From CBDHFN01 sp965262605 (GTDB lineage: Bacteria > Pseudomonadota > Alphaproteobacteria > JASGCL01), in assembly GCA_965262605.1 (NCBI GenBank), contig CBDHFN010000003.1:496001-560000 (forward strand): DNA of 64,000 bases. Direction: 5' to 3'. This document shows, in pieces, positions 7,528 through 16,420 of the stretch (positions within the stretch are counted from its first letter, which is position 1; each line of letters begins with the position of its first letter). The notes under the pieces are model-generated. The model was not told the origin of the DNA, did no database searches, and was given only the letters and a program-made list of their open reading frames with translations. The translations under genes and the position numbers were made by a program.

Positions 7528-8154
7528 TCATAATGTATTTTGCAAATTTTTTAAAATATCACAATGCACGGCTTGAATATTTTGATTTGCATTAATTGTA
7601 ATGATTCTTTGCGGGAATTTTTGCGCGCAATATAAGAATCCTTGGCGCACCCTTGCTTGAAAATCAGTCCCCATTAATTCAAAGCGAATTTCTTGATTAT
7701 CGGGGCGAATCGCGCGGGCTAAATTATCAGTATCATTAACCAGCAAAATTGTTATATCGGGCATGACTTCACCCATAACAATATTGGATAATTTGGTAAT
7801 TATATCCCAATCTAAGCCTTCACCAAAAGATTGATAAGCATATGTTGAATCAATGAATCTGTCGCAAATAACGATTTTATTAGCATTAAGCGCAGGCTTA
7901 ATAGTATCGTGATAATGTTTATGACGCGCCGCCAATAAGCATAACAACGATTCGATGGGCGCAATTTGATATTCTTGTTGAGTTAGCAAAATTTCGCGAA
8001 TTTTTAAGCCAAATGCAGTGCCACCGGGTTCTTTGGTTTGGATAAAATCCATGGAATTTTGCGCCAAATAATCGGCTAATTTTTGCACTTGGGTGGTTTT
8101 ACCCACGCCATCTGCGCCTTCAAAACTTATGAAAAGCCCAGATGCCCGCGCCAT
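7528..8154 (-). CDS. tmk: Thymidylate kinase
   Basis: 208 residues, the usual length. A P-loop GADGVGKT (residues 13-20) is followed by the DR motif CDRFIDSTYAYQ that contacts dTMP. TKEPGGT near residue 40 is the EPGG segment typical of Tmk. It phosphorylates dTMP to dTDP, downstream of ThyA (encoded at 19.2 kb). Its ATG overlaps the stop of the carboxypeptidase gene (TAATG), giving translational coupling in the rlpA-dac-tmk run that is common in Alphaproteobacteria. Confidence 0.93.
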   Translation of the reverse strand: MARASGLFISFEGADGVGKTTQVQKLADYLAQNSMDFIQTKEPGGTAFGLKIREILLTQQEYQIAPIESLLCLLAARHKHYHDTIKPALNANKIVICDRFIDSTYAYQSFGEGLDWDIITKLSNIVMGEVMPDITILLVNDTDNLARAIRPDNQEIRFELMGTDFQARVRQGFLYCAQKFPQRIITINANQNIQAVHCDILKNLQNTL

Positions 8155-9293
8155 TATTGCCCGCCGCGCAATAATTTTTTCAGACGATATGATAATTTAG
8201 CCAAGAAATTAACTTCCTCTACGCCCTCCATGGCGATTAATGGCACGGATAATGGCGCATCAAGCGCGGGGCTTTCAATCATAATATTACCGACTTGTTG
8301 CCCGATTTTAACGGGAGCTAACAAGGGTTCTTGAAATTTTGCCGTAATTTTCGTATCGTTCCTAAGCGATAATGCCATCAGAATATTTTCAGATTTTGCG
8401 ACTCCGACCGGAATTTTCGCCTTATCGCCTTCAAAAACGCTAATTTGAAATAATTCTTTTTCAGGTTCGGGAAAAATCGTGGCATTGGTGAAATTATTCA
8501 TTGCCCAATTCATGATTTTTTCGGTTTCCGATGCCCGTTCTTTATCGTTTTTCATGCCGTGAATCACGACAATCACGCGCCGATTATTTTTAACCGCACT
8601 GGCGGTTATGCCATATCCAGAAATATCCGTATGCCCAGTTTTTAAACCATCAACCGCATAATTTGCGCTTTTTAATATTGGGTTGCGATTTTGCTGGGTA
8701 ATTTTATTCCAAGTAAATTCTTTCATCGCATAAATTTTATAATATTCAGGAAAATTTTCTAAGGTTGCTTTTGCTAAAATATATAAATCATGCGCCGTTG
8801 TGTAATGATTCTCATCGGGCAGGCCAGCGGCATTGGTGAAATTCGTATTTGCCATGCCTAATCTTTGCGCAGTTTGATTCATGCGCACCGCAAATTCTTT
8901 TTCAGAACCCGCCAAGGCTTCAGCCAAAGCGATTGAAGCATCATTACCAGATACGACAATGATACCTTTAAGCAATTCACCCAAGGGCACTTCTTCGCCG
9001 TCCGCGATGAACATTTTTGACCCTTCGGCGTTATGGGCTTTGGCAGATACTTTAATGGGCATGGCTTCGTTTACTCTGCCAGCTTTTAAATCTTCAAACG
9101 CAATATACACCGTCATCATTTTAGTCATTGACGCGGGATACATTTTCGTGCTAGCTTCTTTTTCATACAGCAGTTTTCCTGTTGCATAATCCATAACCAA
9201 TGCTTGCTTTGCCGTTGTTTCATATCCATAAACTGCCGATAAATTCAAGGCACATACTGCGATAACCGATAATATTTTGTTTGTTTTTTTCAT
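8154..9293 (-). CDS. D-alanyl-D-alanine carboxypeptidase (PBP5/6 type)
   Basis: 379 residues. A signal peptide (KILSVIAVCALNLSAVYG) precedes the S11 serine peptidase domain with all three penicillin-binding motifs: S55-M-T-K58, S115-G-N117 and K218-T-G220. The C-terminal PBP5-like domain (ISVFEGDKAKIPVGVAKSEN) ends in SYRLKKLLRGG, a possible amphipathic membrane anchor. It trims pentapeptides of peptidoglycan in the periplasm. AGGAAC lies upstream of the ATG. Located between rlpA and tmk, both in the same direction. Confidence 0.93.
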   Translation of the reverse strand: MKKTNKILSVIAVCALNLSAVYGYETTAKQALVMDYATGKLLYEKEASTKMYPASMTKMMTVYIAFEDLKAGRVNEAMPIKVSAKAHNAEGSKMFIADGEEVPLGELLKGIIVVSGNDASIALAEALAGSEKEFAVRMNQTAQRLGMANTNFTNAAGLPDENHYTTAHDLYILAKATLENFPEYYKIYAMKEFTWNKITQQNRNPILKSANYAVDGLKTGHTDISGYGITASAVKNNRRVIVVIHGMKNDKERASETEKIMNWAMNNFTNATIFPEPEKELFQISVFEGDKAKIPVGVAKSENILMALSLRNDTKITAKFQEPLLAPVKIGQQVGNIMIESPALDAPLSVPLIAMEGVEEVNFLAKLSYRLKKLLRGGQ

Positions 9294-9314
9294 GATGTTC
9301 CTGATGGGTTAAGT

Positions 9315-10517
9315 TTATTTTTCCACAACGATGATGCGCGCATCCGTAAGCCCCGCGCCGTGAATATTTTGCAAAATTTGTTCGGCATCACTTACCGATG
9401 CGATGGGACCGACACGCACCCGAAATAATTTTGCGCCCGAATTGCCATCGGTTTGGGTGATAGTGACTTGCCCCAAAGGTTGCAAAATGGCTTTTAATTT
9501 ATTGGAATTATTATAATCCGAAAACGCGCCCACTTGAATAAAAATTTGCGGGCGATTGCGTAAAGGCGTGGTTTCAATGGAATTTTCCAATGATTTAGGA
9601 TCAATTTTCCATTTTTCAGCTTGGGCTAATTGCCAATTAACAAATTGCGGACTATTCGTGGCGGGGGGCATATCCAAAGCAGCGGCATTAGCATCAGAAA
9701 TTAAACTTGACGACATAATATTCGTGCCCGCAAATTTCACGGGTGCTTTGGGGGTATTACTGGCAGATTTATCATCATTATTCAGATTTTTGACTTCAAT
9801 GCCAATAATTGGCGCGGCATTGGGGGCATTTTCAGAAAAAGGACCACTGCCGATTATTTGCCATAATTCTTGCGATTCACGGCTTAAATATTTTATTTCA
9901 ACCAAGGCTGTGCCTTTGACATTATATCCCAATATTTCCGCGGCTTTGCGCGATAAATCAATTATTCGCCCATCAATATAAGGTCCGCGGTCATTGACTA
10001 AAATTTTCATGCTTTTACCATTTTCTAAATTGGTTACTTGGACAATTGAAGGTAAAGGCAGGGTTTTATGCGCCGCTGAGACGCGATTCATATCAAAAAT
10101 CGCGCCATTCGCGGTTTTCTTGCCATGAAAATCATCACCATACCACGACGCAATGCCCCGTTCAGTTGGTTCTTTGGGTTCATTGGGATAATACCATACC
10201 CCCTTGATTTGATAAGGCTTATTGACTTTATAATTGCCATAAATTGCTTCAAGCGGATTGGGTTGTTCCTCCAAGGGTAAAATATTAGGATTAATATTTA
10301 ATTGATTTTTGGAATTATTATTCCCATTGCTTGCAGGTTTAGCAGGGGCGGGATTCGCGGCTTGTTTCGTCAAGATTTCGTTTTTGGCGGGCGTTTCAAC
10401 CGAACCAGTTAATTTTTTGAACGATTCCGAGGCAAATTGCGCCGTGCCGCATGCAGCAAGCCAAAAAAGGCTTGATATTACCAGAAATTCTCTTAATAAT
10501 TTTAGTTTAATTTTCAT
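9315..10517 (-). CDS. rlpA: RlpA-type septal lytic transglycosylase with SPOR domain
   Basis: 400 residues. N-terminal hydrophobic segment with LFWLAAC resembles a lipobox. The double-psi beta-barrel domain is visible as GIASWYGDDFHGKKTANGA, then MNRVSAAHKTLPLPSIVQVTN and VNDRGPYIDGRIIDLSRKAA, which include the catalytic-type Asp and His region of RlpA. The C-terminus is a SPOR domain (FIQVGAFSDYNNSNKL to RVRVGPI) that binds denuded septal glycan. RlpA cleaves naked glycan strands at the septum. The long Asn/Ala/Pro linker is typical. Same direction as dac and tmk. Confidence 0.92.
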   Translation of the reverse strand: MKIKLKLLREFLVISSLFWLAACGTAQFASESFKKLTGSVETPAKNEILTKQAANPAPAKPASNGNNNSKNQLNINPNILPLEEQPNPLEAIYGNYKVNKPYQIKGVWYYPNEPKEPTERGIASWYGDDFHGKKTANGAIFDMNRVSAAHKTLPLPSIVQVTNLENGKSMKILVNDRGPYIDGRIIDLSRKAAEILGYNVKGTALVEIKYLSRESQELWQIIGSGPFSENAPNAAPIIGIEVKNLNNDDKSASNTPKAPVKFAGTNIMSSSLISDANAAALDMPPATNSPQFVNWQLAQAEKWKIDPKSLENSIETTPLRNRPQIFIQVGAFSDYNNSNKLKAILQPLGQVTITQTDGNSGAKLFRVRVGPIASVSDAEQILQNIHGAGLTDARIIVVEK

Positions 10518-10539
10518 ATTGTCAAATAAATCTCATTTT

Positions 10540-10580
10540 TACTTAAATAATACTATACTATATTTTAGATTTATTTGCAA
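10540..10580 (-). promoter_or_regulatory. Candidate promoter of rlpA
   Basis: On the minus strand TTGCAA, a 17-nt spacer and TATAGT occur in the 98-bp gap before rlpA. Adjacent to it lies a 14-bp palindrome, TTTTTTG/CAAAAAA (10584-10597), which may belong to the 3' end of hpf. Confidence 0.45.
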
Positions 10581-10615
10581 GTGTTTTTTGCAAAAAAGCA
10601 ATTTAATTCTGCAAA

Positions 10616-10948
10616 TTACTTGCGTTTTTGCGCCTCTTTGCGATGATGTTTGTCGTGATTAATGCGTTTATGACGGCGCACTTGCTTGGCGGCATGTTCC
10701 AAAGCCATATTAAAAGCCTCATATGCGGTATTGCCCTTACCATTAGCATCAGCAAAAAAATCCTTGCCAACATGGACTTGGATATGGCTTGTGAATAAAT
10801 GGGCATCTCTGCCGATATTTACTTGCACTTGGGGGATATTTTCATAATATTTTGATAATACTTGGCTTGCTTGCAATTGAATATGTTCTTGTAATGCCAT
10901 ACCAATTTCAATATTTTTACCACGGATATTTATATTCATTTTAGTCAC
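10616..10948 (-). CDS. hpf: Ribosome hibernation-promoting factor (short HPF/RaiA family)
   Basis: 110 residues beginning MTKMNINIRGKNIEIGMALQ, with the beta-alpha-beta pattern of the S30AE family (VNIGRDAHLFTSHIQVHVG, FADANGKGNTAYEAFNMALEHAAKQVRRHKR). Its length corresponds to short HPF; alphaproteobacterial homologues are usually the long form with a C-terminal dimerisation domain, absent here. It binds the 30S subunit in stationary phase. The gene overlaps rpoN by 8 nt, the conserved rpoN-hpf pairing. Confidence 0.88.
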   Translation of the reverse strand: MTKMNINIRGKNIEIGMALQEHIQLQASQVLSKYYENIPQVQVNIGRDAHLFTSHIQVHVGKDFFADANGKGNTAYEAFNMALEHAAKQVRRHKRINHDKHHRKEAQKRK

Positions 10949-12467
10949 TTTCTTTGTAATTTGTTGATTCAGAACTTGCCATTGTTTTAAAAGATTTTTT
11001 ATTGCGTCTTCGTTGCACGGAACTTGGGATATGCATAGATTCGCGATATTTTGCCACCGTGCGCCGCGCTATGTCAATACCCTCAGCGGTAAGGGTATTG
11101 ACAATTGTATCATCGGAAAGAATATCATTAGGATTTTCATTGTCAATCATTTTGCGAATTCGGTGCCGCACTACCTCGGCTGAGATTAAGGAGACACCAG
11201 ATTGGGTATTTAACGCCGAAGTAAAGAAATATTTTAATTCATATAACCCCCGTGGCGTGGCAATATATTTATTCGCCGTGACGCGCGACACGGTGGATTC
11301 GTGCATTTGAATTGCCAAGGCAATTTCGCGTAAAACTAACGGGCGCAAATGGGTTACGCCAAAATCAAAAAAGCCCTTTTGTTTTTTGACAATTTCATGG
11401 GCAACTTTCATAATAGTCATGGAGCGTTGTTCAAGGCTTTTAAGTATCCATTTTGCTTCGTTAAATTTTTCTGACGCAAAAGATCGGTCTTGCCGCGAAA
11501 TTTGTTTATTATCAAATAAATTAATTAATTTTTCGTTAATGCCAATGCGGGGAAAATCGCCATCATTTAATTCAATCACCCATTCATTTTTCGGTCCGCG
11601 CACCAAAAATAAATCAGGTTCAATACTAGACGCCATATAAATATCAAATCCTGCGGCTGGTTTAGGGTTGCAAACACGGATTCGTTGCATATATTCGCCC
11701 AAATCATTAAGGCTTAAGCCCGCCATTTTCGCTAAGCGATTATGTTGATTCGGGTTTGCCAGCATCACCATATTTTGCACAATGACTTGCATAGCTTTAT
11801 TATATTGTCCTTTTTCGCGCAATTGATTGCGAATACATTCCATTAAATTACGGGCAAATATCCCCACGGGTTCCAAAGATTGCAGGCGATTAACAATAGT
11901 ATCCACCAAAGCCAAAGGCACGGATAATTCGCTGACGATGCGCACATATTCAGGGTTTAACCAGCCGGTTGGCTCTAAATATTCGCTAAGACGAAGGGCG
12001 ATAAATTTTTCTTTCTCATCGCTAAACATCATGCTAATTTGGTTTTCCAATTTGCCAATGAAAGAATCTTCGCGCGCATAATTCGCAATCGGGTCAAATT
12101 CATCATCACCATCAAAATTGCCATTTTGATTGCGCATAATGGAATCGGCAGATTGCGAAAAATCGGTTGGGTCGTCATATAAATTATCGGTTTGGGCATC
12201 TAAACTATCGGCTACCAAGCCGTAATCCGTGCCATTTTCCTCAGCAAAATTCATTTCTTCGTTGCTAGTATCTTGAAATTCTTCGGCATCAATCACCGAT
12301 TCGGTTTCGTCTAATCGTTCCAAAAAAGGATTTTGCAATATTGTTTGTTGAATATGTTCTTGTAATTCCAATTGATTAAGCTGCAATAATTTAATGGCTT
12401 GTTGTAATTGCGGAGTCATGGTCAGGTTTTGACCAATATTTAAATCAATACGCATCGCTTGTTTCAT
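10941..12467 (-). CDS. rpoN: RNA polymerase sigma-54 factor
   Basis: 508 residues. Region I is at the N-terminus (LTMTPQLQQAIKLLQLNQLEL, with the Gln-rich pattern for activator contact), followed by an acidic region II (residues about 50-130) and the core-binding and DNA-binding domains. The RpoN box is visible near the C-terminus as ARRTVAKYRE. Sigma-54 directs transcription from -24/-12 promoters with AAA+ activators. ATG overlaps the lptB stop (ATGA), so both are coupled. No clear sigma-54 promoter was found in the window. Confidence 0.95.
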   Translation of the reverse strand: MKQAMRIDLNIGQNLTMTPQLQQAIKLLQLNQLELQEHIQQTILQNPFLERLDETESVIDAEEFQDTSNEEMNFAEENGTDYGLVADSLDAQTDNLYDDPTDFSQSADSIMRNQNGNFDGDDEFDPIANYAREDSFIGKLENQISMMFSDEKEKFIALRLSEYLEPTGWLNPEYVRIVSELSVPLALVDTIVNRLQSLEPVGIFARNLMECIRNQLREKGQYNKAMQVIVQNMVMLANPNQHNRLAKMAGLSLNDLGEYMQRIRVCNPKPAAGFDIYMASSIEPDLFLVRGPKNEWVIELNDGDFPRIGINEKLINLFDNKQISRQDRSFASEKFNEAKWILKSLEQRSMTIMKVAHEIVKKQKGFFDFGVTHLRPLVLREIALAIQMHESTVSRVTANKYIATPRGLYELKYFFTSALNTQSGVSLISAEVVRHRIRKMIDNENPNDILSDDTIVNTLTAEGIDIARRTVAKYRESMHIPSSVQRRRNKKSFKTMASSESTNYKESD

Positions 12468-13291
12468 TGAGGACTCGCTTTTGTGGAATTATTTGATTGA
12501 AACCGAAAGGAAAAATTTGTTAAATCCACTGATTGCATATTGCCGCGCAATTCGTCCATCATTTCGGTGCCAAAATAAAATTCTTGCACTTTGGGGTTAT
12601 CCAATAATTGCGCGGGCGTGCCACTGGCGATAATTAAGCCTTCGTTGATTATATAAGCATGGCTTACTATTTTAAGGGTTTCGCGCACATTATGGTCGGT
12701 GATAAGCACGCCAATACCGCGTTTGCTTAAATTAAGCACCAAAAATCTAATATCCGCCACAACAATCGGGTCAATGCCGGCAAATGGTTCGTCCAATAAA
12801 ATATATTTTGGCTCAAACGCCAATGCCCTTGCAATTTCCAGACGCCGCCGTTCGCCCCCTGATAAAGACAAAGCATCGCTATGGCGCAAGTGGCTGATGC
12901 CAAAATCATGCAATAATTCATCAACGCGCAACATTCGTTCGGATTTGTTAAAATATTTACTGCTCATTTTTTTATTTTCTAAGGCAACTAAAATATTATC
13001 TTCAACATTAAGCCCACGAAAAATTGACGATTCTTGGGGCAAATATCCCAAACCCATGCGGGCGCGCTGATACATGGGTAATTCGGAAATATCTTGCCCA
13101 TTAAGCATAATTTCACCCGCATCAAAATTCATTAAACCCACCAAAGAATAAAATAAGCTTGTCTTGCCAGCCCCATTGGGACCCAAGATTGCAACAATTT
13201 CCCCACGGCGAACTTGCAAGGAAACCCCCCGTAAAATCGGCTTAGATTTTATGGTTTTCGTAATATTTTTAATGATTAATTCTTCACTCAT
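12464..13291 (-). CDS. lptB: LPS export ABC transporter ATPase
   Basis: 276 residues from the ATG at 13291 (MSEELIIKN). Walker A GPNGAGKT (37-44), signature LSGGERRR, Walker B YILLDEP and the switch His in LITDHNVRETL are all present; the D/N-x-R-E-T-L segment is typical of LptB. It powers LPS extraction from the inner membrane with LptFG. The open frame extends 26 codons upstream (to 13369) but that part is AT-rich and unlike the family. lptA and lptC, usually just upstream in this group, are absent; the upstream neighbour is a divergent psd. Confidence 0.9.
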   Translation of the reverse strand: MSEELIIKNITKTIKSKPILRGVSLQVRRGEIVAILGPNGAGKTSLFYSLVGLMNFDAGEIMLNGQDISELPMYQRARMGLGYLPQESSIFRGLNVEDNILVALENKKMSSKYFNKSERMLRVDELLHDFGISHLRHSDALSLSGGERRRLEIARALAFEPKYILLDEPFAGIDPIVVADIRFLVLNLSKRGIGVLITDHNVRETLKIVSHAYIINEGLIIASGTPAQLLDNPKVQEFYFGTEMMDELRGNMQSVDLTNFSFRFQSNNSTKASPQ

Positions 13292-13351
13292 ATACCAATA
13301 GTGAACTGATTCGTTTTTCTTGTAAAGTGTTTTTTTTAAAAAAATAATAAT

Positions 13352-13409
13352 AAGGCATAAAATTTGCATATTTAAATTATCTTGATGTTTTAAAATTAAG
13401 GCATAAAAT
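13352..13409. repeat. 12-bp direct repeats in the lptB/psd divergent region
   Basis: AAGGCATAAAAT occurs at 13352-13363 and 13398-13409, starts 46 bp apart, in the only gap between lptB and psd. It may be a paired binding site or a by-product of AT-rich sequence. Confidence 0.35.
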
Positions 13410-13437
13410 ACTTCTTGGTAATAAAAAAAGGAATACT

Positions 13438-14136
13438 ATGAATCCCAACCGCACTGGCTCAATTTCAGATATTTTTGTGCCGATAAATAAAGAAGGTTAT
13501 CCTTTTATCATAATTTTTGCAGTTTTATCATTTTTATTATGGTTAATTTGGTCGTGGCTTTTATTACCATCGGCAATTCTGACGCTTTGGTGCATATATT
13601 TTTTTCGCGACCCCGAACGCGTAACGCCCAAGGATGCAAATTTATTAATTAGCCCCGCCGATGGTATTATTCAATATATTGGGGTGGCTAAATTACCCCC
13701 AGAATTAGCGAAAAAATCCGAATATAGCGAGGAATGGGTGCGAATTTCGGTATTTATGAATGTGTTTAATGTGCATGTCAACCGCATGCCGTGCAATGCT
13801 TCTGTCTTAGTCAATCATTATCATCACGGGCAATTTTTAAACGCAAGTTTTGATAAAGCAAGCGATTTAAATGAACGGCAATCGTTATTATTGCTATCAG
13901 AAACTGGCTATGAAATTGGCATGGTGCAAATCGCGGGTTTAGTCGCAAGGCGGATATTATGCTATGCCGAAGAGGGGTCAAATTGGCAAGTCGGCGCAAG
14001 ATATGGCATTATTCGGTTTGGTTCAAGAGTAGATTTATATGTGCCCAAACATACGGAAATTTTAGTGGCACTCGGGCAAATTGCTATTGGTGGCGAAACG
14101 CGATTGGCAAATTTGCCCCGTCAAAATCGTGAATAA
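13438..14136 (+). CDS. psd: Phosphatidylserine decarboxylase (archaeal-type proenzyme)
   Basis: 232 residues, the short form of Psd used by many Alphaproteobacteria. Two membrane helices at about 20-60 precede FFRDPERVTP and SPADGIIQYIG. The pyruvoyl-forming cleavage site is the Gly-Ser of IIRFGSRVDLYVP near residue 190. FMNVFNVHVNRMPCN carries the conserved His. It makes phosphatidylethanolamine from phosphatidylserine in the inner membrane. AAGGAA precedes the ATG. It is followed after 1 nt by pssA, giving the complete PE branch in one operon. Confidence 0.93.
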   Translation: MNPNRTGSISDIFVPINKEGYPFIIIFAVLSFLLWLIWSWLLLPSAILTLWCIYFFRDPERVTPKDANLLISPADGIIQYIGVAKLPPELAKKSEYSEEWVRISVFMNVFNVHVNRMPCNASVLVNHYHHGQFLNASFDKASDLNERQSLLLLSETGYEIGMVQIAGLVARRILCYAEEGSNWQVGARYGIIRFGSRVDLYVPKHTEILVALGQIAIGGETRLANLPRQNRE

Positions 14137-14137
14137 A

Positions 14138-14908
14138 ATGGCTAAGAATTTTCGCCCAAAACTTATTCCCATAATTTATATTGTGCCGAATGCTATAACT
14201 TTGGCTTCGGTTTGCGTGGCGGTAAGCGCCATCAGGTTAGCATTTATGGAAAAATTTGAATGGGCAGTTATCGCGATAATTATTTCAGCTATCCTAGATT
14301 CTTTAGACGGGCGCATGGCAAGATTATTAAAATCTACTTCTAAATTTGGTGCAGAACTTGATTCTTTGGCGGATTTTGCGGCTTTCGGTGTGACGCCTGC
14401 GATAATTTTTTATGTTTGGGGCACGCATGAATTGGGTAAAATTGGCTGGGCGATTAGCTTATTATTTTTAAGCTGTTCGGCGTTAAGATTGGCAAGATTT
14501 AATGTGGCAAGTTTTGAAGAAAAGCCAAGCTTTGCCAGTAATTATTTTCAAGGTGTGCCCGCACCCATGGGGGCTTTATTGGGTTTATTTCCCCTAATGA
14601 TTGAATTTTCATCATTGAGCGATTTTGTTTTTCATCATTGGTTTTTGGGTGCGTGGGAAATCATCATAAGTTTATTAATGGTAAGCACGATTCCAACTTT
14701 TGCGTTTAAGAAAAACCGCATTAACGCGAATTATGCGATTTTTATTTTAGTCGCGGTCGTGGTGTTTTTGGGGTTATTAATGCATTATACTTGGGATGTT
14801 TTAATAATTGTCGGCATTTTTTATTGCGCAATGATACCTTATTCAGCTTATAAATATCATGTTTTAGAAAAAGAATATAACCATGATAGACAAATTCCTG
14901 TTTCCTAA
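14138..14908 (+). CDS. pssA: CDP-diacylglycerol-serine O-phosphatidyltransferase
   Basis: 256 residues from ATG 14138 (MAKNFRPKLI). It has the full CDP-alcohol phosphatidyltransferase signature D-G-x2-A-R-x8-G-x3-D-x3-D (LDGRMARLLKSTSKFGAELD, then SLADF), and about seven membrane helices. IVPNAITLASVCVAVSAI at the start is typical of PssA. It condenses CDP-diacylglycerol with serine. The open frame reaches back to 14081 inside psd, but the ATG 1 nt after the psd stop is better. An in-frame GTG overlaps the psd stop as an alternative. Confidence 0.92.
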   Translation: MAKNFRPKLIPIIYIVPNAITLASVCVAVSAIRLAFMEKFEWAVIAIIISAILDSLDGRMARLLKSTSKFGAELDSLADFAAFGVTPAIIFYVWGTHELGKIGWAISLLFLSCSALRLARFNVASFEEKPSFASNYFQGVPAPMGALLGLFPLMIEFSSLSDFVFHHWFLGAWEIIISLLMVSTIPTFAFKKNRINANYAIFILVAVVVFLGLLMHYTWDVLIIVGIFYCAMIPYSAYKYHVLEKEYNHDRQIPVS

Positions 14909-15509
14909 AATTGCCAAACCGCTTGATAAAATTTGCCCCTTTTTAAAAAAATTTGGTGCTAAGCCGAATGGCATTACAATTTTTGGCTTAATATTTGCGG
15001 TTATTGCGTTTGGGGCAATTAGTTTCGGGGCATTTCACTTGGCAATTTTCGCAATATTGCTTAATCGTTTATGCGATGGGCTTGACGGCGCATTGGCGCG
15101 CTATATGGACATGAAATCACCCTTTGGCGCATATTTAGATAGTTGTTGTGATTTTATTTTTTACGGCTTAATTGTGGTTGCTTTTGGTTTTTATCAAGCA
15201 AATTTCGCGATTTATAGCGCAATTTTATTATGTTCATTCTTAGCAAGCGGCATAAGTTTTTGTAATTTCGCGATTTTTGCCCAAAATTTTGATAATTTAG
15301 CCATTGAAAATGCCAATGAAAATTCCAAGGGATTTTATTACGCGTTTGGCTTGATGGAGGGGTTTGAAACCATCGCATTTTTTATTATATTTTGCCTTTT
15401 TCCTGAATTTTTTCCAATAATAAGCATGGTTTTTGCATTTTTATGCTTTGCGACTTGGCTTGGGCGGGCTATTTTAGCTTATTATATTCAAAAACAAGCA
15501 ATATCATGA
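14883..15509 (+). CDS. Second CDP-alcohol phosphatidyltransferase family protein
   Basis: 208 residues, overlapping pssA by 26 nt. The signature is complete: C-D-G-L-DGALARYMDMKSPFGAYL, then DSCCDF, so the enzyme should be active. Membrane helices surround it. Candidates are phosphatidylglycerophosphate, phosphatidylinositol-like or another phospholipid head-group transferase; KPNGITIFGL resembles small uncharacterised members more than PgsA. The acceptor alcohol cannot be told. Its position directly after psd-pssA supports a phospholipid role. Confidence 0.85.
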   Translation: MIDKFLFPKIAKPLDKICPFLKKFGAKPNGITIFGLIFAVIAFGAISFGAFHLAIFAILLNRLCDGLDGALARYMDMKSPFGAYLDSCCDFIFYGLIVVAFGFYQANFAIYSAILLCSFLASGISFCNFAIFAQNFDNLAIENANENSKGFYYAFGLMEGFETIAFFIIFCLFPEFFPIISMVFAFLCFATWLGRAILAYYIQKQAIS

Positions 15510-16420
15510 ATATTCTTATTACCAGCGCGAACGCCAAAGTGCCGTTGATTAAAGCATTTAAAGCAACCAAGGCAAAGATTTTTACCCAAGATATAAGGGC
15601 TGATTATGCGGCGCAATATTTTGCCGATGGCATTATTAAATTGCCAACCACCGATGACCCAAATTATGCGCAAATTTTGCTCAATAATTGCCAAAAATTC
15701 GCAATTGCGATGATAATTCCCACAAGTGATAGGGAATTGCCCAAAATGGCAGAGCTTCGCCCAATTTTTTTGCAATCAAATATTGAAATTATCGTAAGCC
15801 CGCTTGAATCGGTGCAAATCGCCCAAAATAAACGGCAATTTGTGCAATTTTGTCTTGATAACGACTTGCCAATTATGAATTTAATTCCAGAAAAACCAAA
15901 ATTGCCAATTTTTTTTCGCCCGAACCAAGCGCATCATATTTACAAACCCACTAAAATTGAAACACAAGACCATTATGAATTTTTGAAAAGCCAATTCCCA
16001 GATGGCGTATTTCAAGATTTTATTCATGCCCCCGAATATTCCATTGATGGTATTTGCGATTTAAATGGCAATTTTGTCCAAGCCATCGCCCGCCAACGCA
16101 TTGCAACCAAAGGCGGCGAAGTAATTATTTCCCAAACAAAAAATATGCCACGATTAATTGATTTGGTCAAAAAAATCATCAATATTTTGCCCATAATTGG
16201 GCATTTTAATTGCCAATTATTTATGTTGCCTAACGATACTATTTCGTTAATTGAGATTAATTTAAGATTTGGCGGTGGGTCGGCTTTTTCCATTGCTTGC
16301 GGGCTTAATTCGCCGCAATATTTGCAAGACATGGTCAATAAAAATTTTGCCATAAATTCGTGCAACCGATTAATATATGACAAGAAATTATTAAGATACA
16401 GCGCGGATATTTTGATTTAA
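15506..16420 (+). CDS. ATP-grasp family ligase-like protein
   Basis: 304 residues from ATG 15506, overlapping the previous stop (ATGA). An N-terminal Rossmann-like pre-ATP-grasp region (MNILITSANAKVPLIKAFKA) precedes an ATP-grasp fold with FFRPNQAHHIYKPTKIE, FQDFIHAPEYSIDGICDLNG and the metal-binding end SLIEINLRFGGGSAFS. Such carbamoyl-phosphate-synthase-like proteins form amide or thioester bonds. Substrate unknown; location at the end of the phospholipid operon could mean lipid head-group modification, but this is speculation. Its 3' end overlaps the convergent SMP-30-like gene by 30 nt. Confidence 0.75.
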   Translation: MNILITSANAKVPLIKAFKATKAKIFTQDIRADYAAQYFADGIIKLPTTDDPNYAQILLNNCQKFAIAMIIPTSDRELPKMAELRPIFLQSNIEIIVSPLESVQIAQNKRQFVQFCLDNDLPIMNLIPEKPKLPIFFRPNQAHHIYKPTKIETQDHYEFLKSQFPDGVFQDFIHAPEYSIDGICDLNGNFVQAIARQRIATKGGEVIISQTKNMPRLIDLVKKIINILPIIGHFNCQLFMLPNDTISLIEINLRFGGGSAFSIACGLNSPQYLQDMVNKNFAINSCNRLIYDKKLLRYSADILI

